Assembly (NCBI GenBank): GCA_032027085.1
Contig: JAVSMS010000001.1
Coordinates: 884,332 to 948,331, forward strand
Length of the DNA stretch: 64,000 bases
From: Pseudorhodoplanes sp.
Lineage (GTDB): Bacteria > Pseudomonadota > Alphaproteobacteria > Rhizobiales > Xanthobacteraceae
Reading direction: 5' to 3'
Position 1 is the first letter of the stretch, and each line of letters begins with the position of its first letter. Under the pieces are notes generated by a model. The model was not told where the DNA came from. It did not search any database and saw only the letters and a program-made list of their open reading frames with translations. Position numbers and translations under genes: made by a program. This document shows, piece by piece, positions 1 through 10,448 of this stretch.

Positions 1-863
1 GCACGGGCGGCGGCATCAAGCTGTTTTGCGCTGGCCTCGGCGTCAATCGTCCGGACGCTACCAATGCATCGCGTCGCATGAAGCTGAGCGAGTTCAACGA
101 CTGCCAGGCCAAGGGCGTCAAGGACATCATCGAGCTCAATATCGGATTTGACGGGCTCACGCTGGTTCACGCAAAGAAAGCCCGGCCGCTCAGGCTGACA
201 CTGGCGCAATTGTTCCTGGCACTGGTCAAGGACGTGCTCAATGAAAACGAAGAACTCGTCGCCAATCCGCACATCTATTGGTCCGACATCGACAAATCCC
301 TGCCATATACCAAGATTGAGATTTTCGGGCCTCCGCCGACATCCGGCACCCGCGACTCGCTGCATGAACTTCTGATGCAAAAGGGCGCCGAAGATGTGCC
401 CGACTATGCCGCGCTGAAGAAGAACAATCCCAAAAAGTTTGAACGCATCTGGAAATCGATCCGCGAGGATGGCGCTTATGTCGAGGCCGGCGAAAACGAC
501 AATGCCATCGTCCAGAAGCTGGAAGGCAACCATGACGCCTTCGGGATTCTCGGTTACTCCTTTCTGGAGGAAAATGCCGCCAAGCTGCGGGGTGTCGCTT
601 TCGACGGCGTCGCGCCGGACTACGATTCAATCACCAGTGGCAAATACAAGGGTGGCCGACGCATCTACGTCTATTTCAAGAAGGCGCATATCGGCGTCGT
701 GCCGGGCATCGACAAGTTCATCCAGGAATATCTGTCAAACAAGGCTGTCGGCGAAGATGGCTATCTGACCAGAAAGGGTCTCATCCCGCTGCCGGCGCAA
801 GAGCTTGCCGAAGCGCGGGCGGCAGCTTCGGACCTGACGCCGATGGAACCGCCGTCACAGTAG
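1..863 (+). CDS. PstS-like phosphate-binding protein, 5' truncated by window edge
   Basis: The reading frame is open from base 3, upstream of the first ATG at 78, so the gene starts outside the window. The first visible residues (TGGGIKLFCAG, then PDATNASRRMK) match the phosphate-contacting loops of PstS-type periplasmic binding proteins, and the following IELNIGFDGLTL is the next conserved strand of that family. It probably binds phosphate or a related oxyanion in the periplasm for an ABC importer or as a sensor partner. The signal peptide is not visible. It converges on the minus-strand gene at 1051-2547; no Pst permease is in view downstream. Confidence 0.75.
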   Translation, partial: TGGGIKLFCAGLGVNRPDATNASRRMKLSEFNDCQAKGVKDIIELNIGFDGLTLVHAKKARPLRLTLAQLFLALVKDVLNENEELVANPHIYWSDIDKSLPYTKIEIFGPPPTSGTRDSLHELLMQKGAEDVPDYAALKKNNPKKFERIWKSIREDGAYVEAGENDNAIVQKLEGNHDAFGILGYSFLEENAAKLRGVAFDGVAPDYDSITSGKYKGGRRIYVYFKKAHIGVVPGIDKFIQEYLSNKAVGEDGYLTRKGLIPLPAQELAEARAAASDLTPMEPPSQ

Positions 864-1003
864 GCACTGCACGCGTTCATTTTGGAAGCCCGCGTTTTAC
901 AGGCGCTTCCAGCAATCGCAGCGCCTCGGTCGTGGAGCCCGCGCGCAAGATCACCAGACTCCTTCTGGCGCGATGCAAAAATTCCGGTTCAGAGGATCAG
1001 GAA

Positions 1004-1031
1004 GCGTCAGTTCACACTGACAAACTGACGC
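1004..1031. terminator. Candidate bidirectional hairpin between convergent genes
   Basis: A perfect 9-bp inverted repeat, GCGTCAGTT and AACTGACGC, with a 10-nt loop lies between the 3' ends of the PstS-like gene and the minus-strand membrane protein gene. There is no long T tract, so terminator function is an inference from position. Confidence 0.4.
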
Positions 1032-1050
1032 CGGACGATCACGAGCGATG

Positions 1051-2547
1051 TCACTGCTTCCAGGCCGCAAAGGCTTCCGCAAAGGCTTTCTCGCCCGGAG
1101 TGCCCTTCTCGATCGCCAGGATCGCGCGGCGATTGTTCGCATAGACGATCGGAATGTCGAACCAGGAGCGCTCCTTCAGAAGCTGGATGTTGCGCTGCAG
1201 ATCCGACTCGACCGCCGACAGCCCGATCAGGAAGAAGCCGTTGGTGACTTTTACGGCGAGGCCGGCGAGCGGCGTGCCGCGCGTCTGCTCGGCCTGCTTC
1301 ATCAGGATGCCGGGCACATTGGAAATGCTGCCCCCGGGGAAATCGGCCGGCAGATTGAACATCACCTCGGCCGTATGCGACGCCGGCAAGGTCTGGTCGG
1401 TGTTGCGGCGGATGGTGAGTGACATGGTCATCCGGCGCTCAGGAATTTCAACATCGGCGCGTACCGCGAGATCGGCGGGCTGGCCGGGGCCGGATGAGAC
1501 ATTTTCCGTGCGCCAGATCGCAGACCCGATGAAGCGCTTGCCCTGCGGATCGCTCGGCTCTTCTTCGTAAAGCACCACGCGCTGCGCGACGGCGGGAACG
1601 GCGGCCTGGTCCTTCTGCGCGCCCGGACCGATACGGTCGGAAATTTTCGGTTTGCCCTGCTGCTGCGGCGTTTCCTTCTGCGCCTGCTGCGGCGCGCCGC
1701 GCAGTGCCGAATAAAGTTCGGAGATGGTATCGCGCTGCCAATAGAAGAAGCCGAGCAAGCCGGCGACCAGCGCCACCGCGACCACCGCCTTGATCAGTCC
1801 ACCATAATTGCGGGGGGCGCGCCGCAGTCGCGGCATAGTCTCGTCGGGCCCCCGCGGACCGCGGTTAAAGGGGAGCTCTTCAGGTTCCTGAATTTCCTCC
1901 AGGGATTCGACGAGCGGGGTGCCGCGGCGCTTGGGCCGCAACGCATCTGAATCGAGCCGCGGTGGCGCTTTCGTCTCCAGACGGTCGAAATCATGCGAGG
2001 CCGAAATCTCCGCAAACGGATCGCGCGGCGGCGTTCGCGGCGCCGACGACGCGGCGGGACGTGCCGGCGCCGCGGTGCCGGCCGATTCGCGGAAGCCTTT
2101 CATGGCTTCCTCAGTCAGCGAGGTACGCGGCGCGGACGGCTGAAGCGGTTTGCGTGCGGGCTGCTGCGCATTCTGTCCGGGCTGCGGTGCAGCCAAGGGC
2201 TTAGGCGGCGCGGCCGACGGCGTGTGGGCGGAATCGGGCCGCGGCGCAGCCGGGCGCGGCTCTGCTGTCGTTTGTTGCGGGCGAGGCGCCGCGGCCGGCT
2301 GCGGTACGGCGCCGGCGACCGATTCCTGACGGGCGCGACGCGCGGCTTCGGTCTCAACCTTGCGGATCGCCTCCTCAAGCGCCAGCCGTTCGCGGGTGAT
2401 TTCGGCCTCGTCGAGCGGCGGATCGGTTCCCCGCAATTGTGCGACCAGCGCCGTGCGTGCGCGTTCATACAGCGCACGGCGGGCTTCGCCGGTGTTCTTC
2501 TCAAGACCGGCGACGGCACGGGCAACGAGGGGGTAATAATCTGCCAT
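1051..2547 (-). CDS. Conserved membrane-anchored protein with proline/alanine-rich cytoplasmic linker
   Basis: The 498-residue protein has an N-terminal alpha-helical part (about 1-75), a long Pro/Ala/Gln-rich low-complexity linker (about 80-245) and one membrane segment (about 250-270, GGLIKAVVAVALVAGLLGFF). A globular C-terminal domain of about 190 residues follows, which the topology would place in the periplasm. No enzyme motif was recognised. The start lies 13 bases after the purA stop, so it is almost certainly cotranscribed with purA. I recall similar proteins next to purA in related rhizobia but know no function. The linker could let the outer domain span part of the envelope; that is inference. 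Confidence 0.6.
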   Translation of the reverse strand: MADYYPLVARAVAGLEKNTGEARRALYERARTALVAQLRGTDPPLDEAEITRERLALEEAIRKVETEAARRARQESVAGAVPQPAAAPRPQQTTAEPRPAAPRPDSAHTPSAAPPKPLAAPQPGQNAQQPARKPLQPSAPRTSLTEEAMKGFRESAGTAAPARPAASSAPRTPPRDPFAEISASHDFDRLETKAPPRLDSDALRPKRRGTPLVESLEEIQEPEELPFNRGPRGPDETMPRLRRAPRNYGGLIKAVVAVALVAGLLGFFYWQRDTISELYSALRGAPQQAQKETPQQQGKPKISDRIGPGAQKDQAAVPAVAQRVVLYEEEPSDPQGKRFIGSAIWRTENVSSGPGQPADLAVRADVEIPERRMTMSLTIRRNTDQTLPASHTAEVMFNLPADFPGGSISNVPGILMKQAEQTRGTPLAGLAVKVTNGFFLIGLSAVESDLQRNIQLLKERSWFDIPIVYANNRRAILAIEKGTPGEKAFAEAFAAWKQ

Positions 2548-2560
2548 TCGTCTTAGCGTC

Positions 2561-3856
2561 TCACGCCTCGAACGGATTCTGAACCAGGATCGTGTCTTCG
2601 CGCTCCGGAGAAGTGGACAACAAGGCTACCGGACATCCGATCAATTCCTCGATCCGGCGCACATATTTGATGGCCTGGGCCGGCAGTTCGGCCCAGGAGC
2701 GCGCCCCAGCGGTGACATCTTGCCAGCCCTCGACGGTTTCATAAACAGGTTCCACGCGCGCCTGTGCATGCTCGCTGGCGGGCAGATAGTCGATCTCCCG
2801 ACCGTCCAGGCGATAGCGGACGCAAACCTGAATTTCCTCAAAACCGTCGAGAATGTCGAGCTTGGTCAAGGCGATGCCGTTAATGCCGCTGGTGCGGACA
2901 GTTTGCCGCACCAGCACCGCGTCGAACCAGCCGCAGCGGCGCGGGCGGCCGGTTACCGTTCCGAATTCATTTCCGCGCTTGCCGATCTCCCGGCCGATGT
3001 CGTTGTCCTGCTCGGTCGGGAAGGGTCCCTCGCCGACGCGAGTGGTGTAGGCCTTGCAGATGCCGAGCACATAATCGATCGCGCCTGGCCCGAGACCCGA
3101 TCCGGTCGCCGCCTGTGCGGCCACGGTATTCGACGACGTCACGTAAGGATATGTGCCGTGGTCGACATCCAGCAGCGCGCCCTGCGCACCCTCAAACAGG
3201 ATGCGCTTGCCCTCGCGCCGCTTCTCGTCGAGCAACCACCAACTCGACGCGACATAAGGCAGAACGCGCGGAGCGAGATCCATCAGTTCCTTGTGCAGCG
3301 CTGCGCTGCTGATTTCCGGCAGATTGAGGCCGCGCCGCAGTGCATTGTGATGCGTGAGCAGGCGCTCGATCTTGTGCACGAGACTCTGCCCGTCGGCGAG
3401 ATCCATGACGCGGATGGCGCGGCGGCCGACCTTGTCTTCATAAGCCGGGCCGATACCGCGCTTGGTGGTGCCGATGCGGGTAGAAGCGCTGGACGCTTCC
3501 TCGCGCAGCGCGTCGAGTTCGCGATGCAACGAAAGAATCAGCGAGGCATTTTCCGCAATGCGCAGATTGTCGGGCGTGACCGCGACGCCCTGCGCGGTCA
3601 GACGATCGATCTCGTCGACGAGTGCGCGCGGATCGATCACCACGCCGTTGCCGATCACCGACAGCTTGCCGCCGCGCACGACACCAGACGGCAAGAGCGA
3701 CAGCTTGTAGGTTTTTCCATCGATCACCAGCGTGTGGCCGGCGTTATGCCCACCCTGGAAACGGACCACCACATCGGCCTGCTCCGAGAGCCAGTCGACA
3801 ATCTTGCCTTTGCCTTCGTCGCCCCATTGCGAACCGACGACCACCACATTCGCCAT
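2561..3856 (-). CDS. purA: Adenylosuccinate synthetase
   Basis: PurA joins IMP and aspartate with GTP hydrolysis to give adenylosuccinate, the first committed step from IMP to AMP in the cytoplasm. At 431 residues it has the normal bacterial length. The N-terminal GTP-binding motif [14 protein letters not shown] (about residues 8-21) and the switch/catalytic region [20 protein letters not shown] are both intact, as are the IMP-site stretch [18 protein letters not shown] and the C-terminal [11 protein letters not shown]. The start ATG at 3856 has a GAGGGAAGG ribosome site six bases upstream. The membrane-protein gene follows directly in the same direction. A strong hairpin sits in the leader (3880-3912). 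Confidence 0.97.
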   Translation of the reverse strand: MANVVVVGSQWGDEGKGKIVDWLSEQADVVVRFQGGHNAGHTLVIDGKTYKLSLLPSGVVRGGKLSVIGNGVVIDPRALVDEIDRLTAQGVAVTPDNLRIAENASLILSLHRELDALREEASSASTRIGTTKRGIGPAYEDKVGRRAIRVMDLADGQSLVHKIERLLTHHNALRRGLNLPEISSAALHKELMDLAPRVLPYVASSWWLLDEKRREGKRILFEGAQGALLDVDHGTYPYVTSSNTVAAQAATGSGLGPGAIDYVLGICKAYTTRVGEGPFPTEQDNDIGREIGKRGNEFGTVTGRPRRCGWFDAVLVRQTVRTSGINGIALTKLDILDGFEEIQVCVRYRLDGREIDYLPASEHAQARVEPVYETVEGWQDVTAGARSWAELPAQAIKYVRRIEELIGCPVALLSTSPEREDTILVQNPFEA

Positions 3857-3879
3857 CAGGCACCTTCCCTCGCAGGGCC

Positions 3880-3912
3880 GCTTCCCGGACCCTCAATCAA
3901 CCACCGGGAAGC
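3880..3912 (-). promoter_or_regulatory. Hairpin in the purA leader / purA-DMT intergenic region
   Basis: GCTTCCCGG and CCGGGAAGC form a perfect 9-bp stem with a 15-nt loop, 24-56 bases upstream of the purA start. The rest of 3857-4164, which separates the divergent purA and transporter genes, shows no gene and no recognisable riboswitch. A role in purA expression is speculative. Confidence 0.4.
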
Positions 3913-4164
3913 CCGGCCGAAGCGCGGGGCTTCCGCCCGGGGATAAAGGATGCCGGCTGTGGAGGCAAGGCGGAGCCGCCGCGAGCCCGAGACAAAGTGC
4001 TGGATTATCGAGGTTTTCGAGGCTGGGCCCGGCGCGGCTGTGGATGTTTTCACCGCCTTCGGCAAGGCCGCCATGCAGGCGCGCTCTGGTCCGGACGCGC
4101 TGTCTATAGCAAAGAACCAGCGTCCGGCGCATCGCCTTCCCTCCCCGGCTGGAGACATTCCCAG

Positions 4165-5082
4165 ATGACCGACCTCTCCGGCCGGATCGGCGGCTGGCTC
4201 TATCAGCAGCCCTATCTCTTGCTCGCCATCACCTATTTCACGTGGGGGGTTAACCTCGTGATCGGGCGCTACGCCGTCGGTCACATTCCGCCGATGGCGC
4301 TGACCTGGCTGCGCTGGGGCCTCGCCTTCCTGATCGTGCTGCCCTTCGCCTGGCCGCATCTGAAGCGCGACTGGCCGGCGATCCGCTCCCGCCCAGTGTT
4401 GATGACGGCGCTGGCGGTGATCGGCACCACCGGATTCAACGCCATCGCCTATTGGGCTCTGCACTATACGCAATCGATCAACGCCATGCTGATCCAGGCC
4501 ACTTCGCCGCTGATGGTGGCGCTGGTCGGCTTCGCGATTTTCCGCGACCGGCTGACAACGGCGCAGGCGCTCGGAATCCTCACCTCGTTCGTCGGCGTCG
4601 CCATCATCCTGTGCCGCGGCGATTTCGCTGTGCTGCGCGCCGTCGATTTCAATCGGGGCGACACCTGGTTTGTGGTGGCGATGACGCTCTTTGCCATCTA
4701 CGCAGTGCTGCTGCGCAAACGGCCGAAGATGCATCCCGCCTCGTTCCTCGCCTTCACCATGGGATGGGGCACGCTCTGGCTGACGCCGGTGCTGCTCTGG
4801 GAGATGAGCAGCGGCGCGGTTCCCATATTCGACCTCAAGACTGTTTTTGTGCTCGCCTATTCAGCGGTGTTTCCCTCCGTCGTCGCCTATGTCTGCTACA
4901 ACCGCGGAGTCGAGCTCGTTGGCTCCAATCGCGCCGCGGCGCTCTATCCGCTGATCGTGGTATTCGGATCGGTGGTAGCGATACCGATGCTTGGCGAAAC
5001 GCCGCAGCTCTTCCATGCCATCGGCTATGTGCTGGTCTTCGCCGGCGTGATCGTGGCGACGCGCGGGCCGCGCGCCACGTAG
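4165..5082 (+). CDS. DMT-superfamily transporter (EamA domains)
   Basis: A 305-residue inner-membrane protein with about ten hydrophobic segments and the two-repeat EamA layout of the drug/metabolite transporter superfamily. The first repeat starts near LLAITYFTWGVNLVIGRYA and the second near FVVAMTLFAIYAVLLRKR. Such proteins usually export small metabolites such as amino acids; the substrate cannot be told. The frame stays open upstream of 4165, but the upstream stretch is arginine-rich and non-hydrophobic. The ATG at 4165 places a short polar N-terminus in front of the first membrane helix, as is usual. It is divergent from purA and convergent with serA, with only 8 bases between the stops. 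Confidence 0.85.
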   Translation: MTDLSGRIGGWLYQQPYLLLAITYFTWGVNLVIGRYAVGHIPPMALTWLRWGLAFLIVLPFAWPHLKRDWPAIRSRPVLMTALAVIGTTGFNAIAYWALHYTQSINAMLIQATSPLMVALVGFAIFRDRLTTAQALGILTSFVGVAIILCRGDFAVLRAVDFNRGDTWFVVAMTLFAIYAVLLRKRPKMHPASFLAFTMGWGTLWLTPVLLWEMSSGAVPIFDLKTVFVLAYSAVFPSVVAYVCYNRGVELVGSNRAAALYPLIVVFGSVVAIPMLGETPQLFHAIGYVLVFAGVIVATRGPRAT

Positions 5083-5090
5083 ATCGCCGG

Positions 5091-6680
5091 TCAGAACCGC
5101 AGCGGCTTGGCCTGTTTCACCTGCGGCAGCGCACGCACCTTGTCGAGCACATCCTCCGGCAGGTCGCCGTCGATCTCGATCAGCGCGACGGCGTTGCCGC
5201 CAGGCGCCTCGCGGCCGACGTGGAAGGTGGCGATGTTGATGCCGGCCTCGCCCAGGGTGCCGGAGAACTTGCCGATGAAGCCCGGCTTGTCGAGGTTGGT
5301 GATGTAGATCATCGACGGGCCGAACTCGGCGTCCATGCGAATGCCCTTGATGTTGACGATGCGCGGACGGCCGTCGGCGAACACCGTGCCCGACACATGG
5401 CGCGACTGGCGCTCGGTCACCACGGTGATGGTGATCAGGCTTTCATAGTCGCCCGCCATCTCGCGCCGGGTCTCTTCGATGATCATGCCGCGCTCCTTGG
5501 CAATCACCGGCGCCGACACGACGTTGACGTCGCCGAGCATCGGCCGCAGGAGGCCGGCGAGCGCCGCCGAGGTGAGCGCGCGCGTGTTCATCTGCGCGAC
5601 GGCGCCCTCAAAAGCGATCTGCACCTTGGTGAGACCGGTTTCGGTGAGCTGGCCGGCGAACGAGCCGAGCTTTTCGGCGAGTTCGACGAACGGCTTGAGC
5701 TTCGGCGCTTCTTCCGCGCTGATCGAGGGGAAGTTGATGGCGTTGGTGATCGCGCCGGTCATCAGGTAGTCGGCCATCTGCTCGGCCACCTGCAGCGCGA
5801 CGTTCTCCTGCGCTTCCGCGGTGGAGGCGCCGAGATGCGGCGTGCAGATGACGTTCGGATGACCGAACAACACGTTCTTGGTGGCCGGCTCTTCGACGAA
5901 AACGTCGAAGGCGGCGCCGGCGACATGTTTCGAATCGAGCGCTGCGCGCAGCGCGGCTTCATCGACAAGACCGCCGCGGGCGCAGTTGATGATGCGCACG
6001 CCCTTCTTGGTCTTGGCGAGCGCGTTGGCGTCGATAATGTTCCTGGTCTTGTCGGTGAGTGGCGTATGCAGGGTGATGAAGTCGGCACGCTTCAAGAGGT
6101 CGTCGAGATCGACCTTTTCGACCCCGATGTCACGCGCGCGCTCAGGCGACAGGAACGGATCGAAGGCGATGACCTTCATCTTCAGGCCGAGGCCGCGGTC
6201 GGCAACGATCGAGCCGATATTGCCGCAGCCGATCACGCCGAGCGTCTTGGCGGTGATTTCCACGCCCATGAAGCGGTTCTTTTCCCACTTGCCTGCCTGC
6301 GTCGAGGCGTCAGCCTGCGGAATCTCGCGCGCCAGCGCCAGCATCAGCGTGATCGCGTGCTCGGCGGTGGTGATCGAATTGCCGAAGGGCGTGTTCATCA
6401 CGATGATGCCCTTGGCGGTCGCCGCCGGAATGTCGACATTGTCGACGCCGATGCCGGCGCGGCCGATCACCTTCAGGTTCTTCGCGTTGGCGAGAATCTT
6501 CGGCGTCACCTTGGTCGCAGAGCGGATCGCAAGGCCGTCATACTTGCCGATGATTTCGGCGAGCTTCTCCTTGTCCTTGCCGAGCGCCGGCTGGAAATCG
6601 ACATCGATGCCGCGATCCTTGAAGATCTGCACGGCGGCGGGAGAGAGAGCGTCGGAAATGAGAACTTTGGGGGCGGTCAT
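5091..6680 (-). CDS. serA: D-3-phosphoglycerate dehydrogenase
   Basis: SerA oxidises 3-phosphoglycerate to 3-phosphohydroxypyruvate with NAD+, the first step of serine synthesis. The 529-residue protein is the long form: substrate and Rossmann domains (about 1-315, with GVIGCGNIGSIVADR), an intervening domain, and a C-terminal ACT domain (about 455-529, GFIGKFSGTLGEAGINIATF) that normally binds serine for feedback inhibition. The catalytic arginine (NCARGGLVDE), glutamate (VFVEEPA) and histidine (CTPHLGAST) are present. It lies downstream of serC in the same direction, separated by 168 bases that carry a palindromic repeat. Confidence 0.97.
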   Translation of the reverse strand: MTAPKVLISDALSPAAVQIFKDRGIDVDFQPALGKDKEKLAEIIGKYDGLAIRSATKVTPKILANAKNLKVIGRAGIGVDNVDIPAATAKGIIVMNTPFGNSITTAEHAITLMLALAREIPQADASTQAGKWEKNRFMGVEITAKTLGVIGCGNIGSIVADRGLGLKMKVIAFDPFLSPERARDIGVEKVDLDDLLKRADFITLHTPLTDKTRNIIDANALAKTKKGVRIINCARGGLVDEAALRAALDSKHVAGAAFDVFVEEPATKNVLFGHPNVICTPHLGASTAEAQENVALQVAEQMADYLMTGAITNAINFPSISAEEAPKLKPFVELAEKLGSFAGQLTETGLTKVQIAFEGAVAQMNTRALTSAALAGLLRPMLGDVNVVSAPVIAKERGMIIEETRREMAGDYESLITITVVTERQSRHVSGTVFADGRPRIVNIKGIRMDAEFGPSMIYITNLDKPGFIGKFSGTLGEAGINIATFHVGREAPGGNAVALIEIDGDLPEDVLDKVRALPQVKQAKPLRF

Positions 6681-6818
6681 GACTTACGTCTCGGCTTTTG
6701 AGCTTGGTCGTTCCGGCCGGGTCATTTTTTGCGCAGGCTGCGTAAACTTGCCTGCGTGCGAGAGCCGGAATCCATAGCCTCAGAGTTAAGGGTTCTATTT
6801 GCGGTGCTGTGAGTGTGG

Positions 6819-6838
6819 GTCCCCGCTTTCGCGGGGAC
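6819..6838. repeat. REP-like palindrome between serC and serA
   Basis: The 20-base palindrome GTCCCCGC-TTTC-GCGGGGAC is one of several near-identical units in this window (8231-8250, 16128-16143, 19183-19251). Its place between two genes of one pathway suggests an mRNA stability or partial-termination element. Confidence 0.7.
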
Positions 6839-6848
6839 GACCGGCAAG

Positions 6849-8021
<1,173 letters not shown>

Positions 8022-8152
8022 GTCATCCATCCTTCCAGATGGGCGCCCCTCGTTGGGGAGGGGTGTCCCGCGATCCGGATTAAGGAAGGAGATGGCGGAC
8101 GTCAAGGATATCCGGCAGGAATCGTAGCGATCCAAAGTCTAATAATATTTCA

Positions 8153-8253
8153 GTCGTCCCGGCCGAGGAGCGTTAGCTCCGAGAGCCGGGACCCATAACC
8201 TCGGCCTGTGTAACGGTCGCGCGGGCATGGGTCCCCGCTTGCGCGGGGACGAC
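8153..8253. repeat. Composite palindromic repeat element
   Basis: A 101-base unit bounded by GTCGTCCC and GGGACGAC, containing TCCCGGC...GCCGGGA and the GTCCCCGC-TTGC-GCGGGGAC hairpin (8231-8250). It fills most of the gap between serC and the outer-membrane protein gene and has no coding potential. Confidence 0.65.
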
Positions 8254-8278
8254 CCGGCTTGGGATGCACTGCCAGCAA

Positions 8279-8989
8279 TCAATCGAGATTGTAGCGCAAC
8301 CCGATGCGGAATTCGTGCGCGGTGATGTCTCTGACCGTGAGCTGATTGCCGGCGGCGTTCACCGCTGTCACCGCGTCGCCCAGATCGAGATAGCGATAGC
8401 TCGCGTCGGCCAGCAGATTGACGCCGATGCGGTAGCTCATGCCGGCGATGGCCGCCCAGGCGAAATTCCATTTGTCGATCTTATTGCCCGGAATCAACAC
8501 GCCGTCCTGATAGAATTCCACGGTCCGCATGTATCCGGCGCCGGCGCCGATGCCGACATAGGGCGTGAAGCCCCACCAGGTGCCAAGATCCGCATAGAGA
8601 TTCGCGAGCGTGGTCACCATTTCAATCTTGGTGGCGAAAGTGCCTGCCGGCACGCTGGCGACATCGGCGTTGAACTTTGCCCTGCCGCTGTAGTCGACCG
8701 TCAGGTCAGCGCGGAACCAGCCGGCCTTGTAGCCGCCGCCACCACCGAACACTGCGGTGTCGTCAATCGAGGTGGCAGTGATCGGATCGGCGAAGAGCGT
8801 GCTGGCACCGTCGACGCTGTTCAGGCGATAGCCGATGTCGCCGCGGATGTACCAGCCGGACGCAAATTCCTGCACGACGACCGGTTGCGCGGGCGCAAAG
8901 ATCGGCTCCGGCGCATCGGCGGCCTGGGCGGGCGCGGCGAGGATGGAGGCCGCGGCCCCGGCGATTGCAAAGATGCTCGAACGACTCAT
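8279..8989 (-). CDS. Outer-membrane beta-barrel protein (Omp25/RopB-like), paralogue 1
   Basis: A 236-residue protein with a clear signal peptide (MSRSSIFAIAGAAASILAAP, cleavage near AQAADA). An eight-strand porin-like barrel follows, rich in aromatic-ended strands (GWYIRGDIGYRLN, GGGYKAGWFRADLTVDY, YVGIGAGAGYM), ending in HEFRIGLRYNLD with a terminal hydrophobic/aromatic strand. The ATG at 8989 was chosen over the upstream one because it begins the signal peptide and has GGAAGG seven bases upstream. It is paralogous to the protein at 10449-11513, sharing the GDIG, DLGTWW and DIT.H.....GLR.NL blocks. A full CtrA-type box lies about 62 bases upstream. Its role is probably structural in the outer membrane. 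Confidence 0.85.
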   Translation of the reverse strand: MSRSSIFAIAGAAASILAAPAQAADAPEPIFAPAQPVVVQEFASGWYIRGDIGYRLNSVDGASTLFADPITATSIDDTAVFGGGGGYKAGWFRADLTVDYSGRAKFNADVASVPAGTFATKIEMVTTLANLYADLGTWWGFTPYVGIGAGAGYMRTVEFYQDGVLIPGNKIDKWNFAWAAIAGMSYRIGVNLLADASYRYLDLGDAVTAVNAAGNQLTVRDITAHEFRIGLRYNLD

Positions 8990-9050
8990 GACCTGTCCTT
9001 CCCCAGACGCCACCAGAAACAAATCCGGAAAAGACAATGCACGAGAGAGG

Positions 9051-9066
9051 TTAAGCCGCGCTTAAC
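9051..9066. promoter_or_regulatory. CtrA-type box TTAA-N7-TTAAC upstream of OMP paralogue 1
   Basis: TTAAGCCGCGCTTAAC fits the full CtrA consensus TTAA-N7-TTAAC and reads as a good site on both strands. It sits 62-77 bases upstream of the start at 8989, nearly the same distance as the box of the second paralogue. Regulation by CtrA is inferred from the motif. Confidence 0.55.
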
Positions 9067-9193
9067 CATGTATTTTCACGAAGTTAATCGCGCGCGTAAC
9101 CCTAACGCGGGTTAAGGAATGTGAATGCCTCGTGCTGTGTCATCGCCGGTGAAAGCGGGCGATCGAGCAAACACCAGCGTCTGCGATTACTGG

Positions 9194-9211
9194 TGCCCCG
9201 CTCGCGGGGCA
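9194..9211. terminator. GC-rich hairpin downstream of the acyltransferase gene
   Basis: TGCCCCGC-TC-GCGGGGCA lies 14 bases past the stop of the minus-strand acyltransferase gene. It lacks a T run and resembles the REP units of this window, so it may be a repeat, a terminator or both. Confidence 0.4.
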
Positions 9212-9224
9212 TGACACCAAGCGA

Positions 9225-10259
9225 TCACCGCTGTGGCGCGAGCCGCATGTCGGGCTTGAGACGAAACACGTCGGGGCGCTCGAACAGGAAACGCAGACGC
9301 GTGTTGCGGACCAGCGGTTCGATCATAAGCGGAACGACGACCGCGACGATGGTGACGATCAGCGACATTGTCCCCGCATCGGCGATGATACCGCTGCGCA
9401 CCAGGCTTTCGCGCGCCAGCGCCATCGGCAGGAAGAAGGCGAGATAGATGATCAGCGAGTTCTGCCCGCACCAGCGCAGCGGCGGACAAAGATCGCGTCG
9501 CGCGAGCAAGGCCGCGGCGGCGATCAGCGCGGCGGCGCCGACCAGGCCAAGCGCCAGCGATACCAACGGAAGCTCCGCCCAGCCGCGCGCCACCAGAACG
9601 CCATTGAGGGCGCCCCAGGCCAATAGTCCGATCAGCGCCAACGGCGCGCGCGGCGTGACCTCATCCGAGAACGTGAACACCGCGCGCGCGAACAGATAGC
9701 CCGAATAGAAATAGACGAAGCGCGATGCGAATTCGTCAATGACGATGGCGCCGGTGTCGACATGTGCCATTTCCAGCGCCGCGGCGACCAGCCACACCAG
9801 CAGCGGCGGCAACGGACGGGTCAGCTTGGTGACGACGAAGAAGATGGGCAGGAGATAGATGAACCACAGCGTTCCGAACGGCTGCACGAAGGCTTCGAGA
9901 TAGGTCCAGCTCGCCGCGCCAATTCCCTGCCCGTGCGCCATGCCGGGGAACTTGAAGGCGAACTGGATGGTCAGCCACAGCGCGTAGAAATAGACGAAAT
10001 GCAGGACCTTGCGATCGAGATAGCTGCGCCAGTCGCTGTCGATGCCGCGCGACAGGAACAGACCCGCAATCAGAAAGAAGGAGGGAATACGGAACGGCTT
10101 GGCGAATGCGACGACCGCGTGCAGCCAGCCCTCATGGCCGACCGCAGCCTCAAGGCCGAGCACCGAATGCATCATCACGACAAGGATGATACAAAAGCCC
10201 TTGCCGTAATCGACAAAGGCGATGCGTGAGGCCGCTTCCTTGGCCCGTTCTCGTGTCAC
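9225..10259 (-). CDS. Acyltransferase 3 family membrane protein
   Basis: A 344-residue integral membrane protein with about ten hydrophobic segments. The N-terminal block FVDYGKGFCIILVVMMHS, with a histidine in helix 1, and the RIPSFFLIAGLFLSRG block are typical of the acyltransferase-3 family (OafA/NodX/OpgC relatives), which O-acylate surface sugars using cytoplasmic acyl donors. The acceptor cannot be predicted. The start is a GTG at 10259 preceded by AGGGACC. It stands alone between the two outer-membrane protein genes, so a role in cell-surface modification is plausible but unproven. Confidence 0.8.
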   Translation of the reverse strand: MTRERAKEAASRIAFVDYGKGFCIILVVMMHSVLGLEAAVGHEGWLHAVVAFAKPFRIPSFFLIAGLFLSRGIDSDWRSYLDRKVLHFVYFYALWLTIQFAFKFPGMAHGQGIGAASWTYLEAFVQPFGTLWFIYLLPIFFVVTKLTRPLPPLLVWLVAAALEMAHVDTGAIVIDEFASRFVYFYSGYLFARAVFTFSDEVTPRAPLALIGLLAWGALNGVLVARGWAELPLVSLALGLVGAAALIAAAALLARRDLCPPLRWCGQNSLIIYLAFFLPMALARESLVRSGIIADAGTMSLIVTIVAVVVPLMIEPLVRNTRLRFLFERPDVFRLKPDMRLAPQR

Positions 10260-10448
10260 CGCTGGTCCCTATGCGCCACCTTGCCCGGGTCGCGCTCATG
10301 CAGCCCAAGATCGCGCGGCGATTGCGTCATCGCTAGGGCTCGACTTTGGAAACCCTGCATTAGCGTTAACGCCGGCTCCTCAACGACAACGGCGCGGAAG
10401 GTTCCGCGCCGTCGCCAATGTCCATCCGCTGCTCAACAACCGGCCGCG

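Noticed and set aside
2720-3946. A 408-codon open frame opposite purA
   Set aside because: purA is unambiguous on the other strand; the frame has no ribosome site or domain.
4452-6701. A 749-codon open frame on the plus strand across the DMT and serA genes
   Set aside because: It lies antisense to serA, which has all catalytic motifs, and its composition is typical of a shadow frame.
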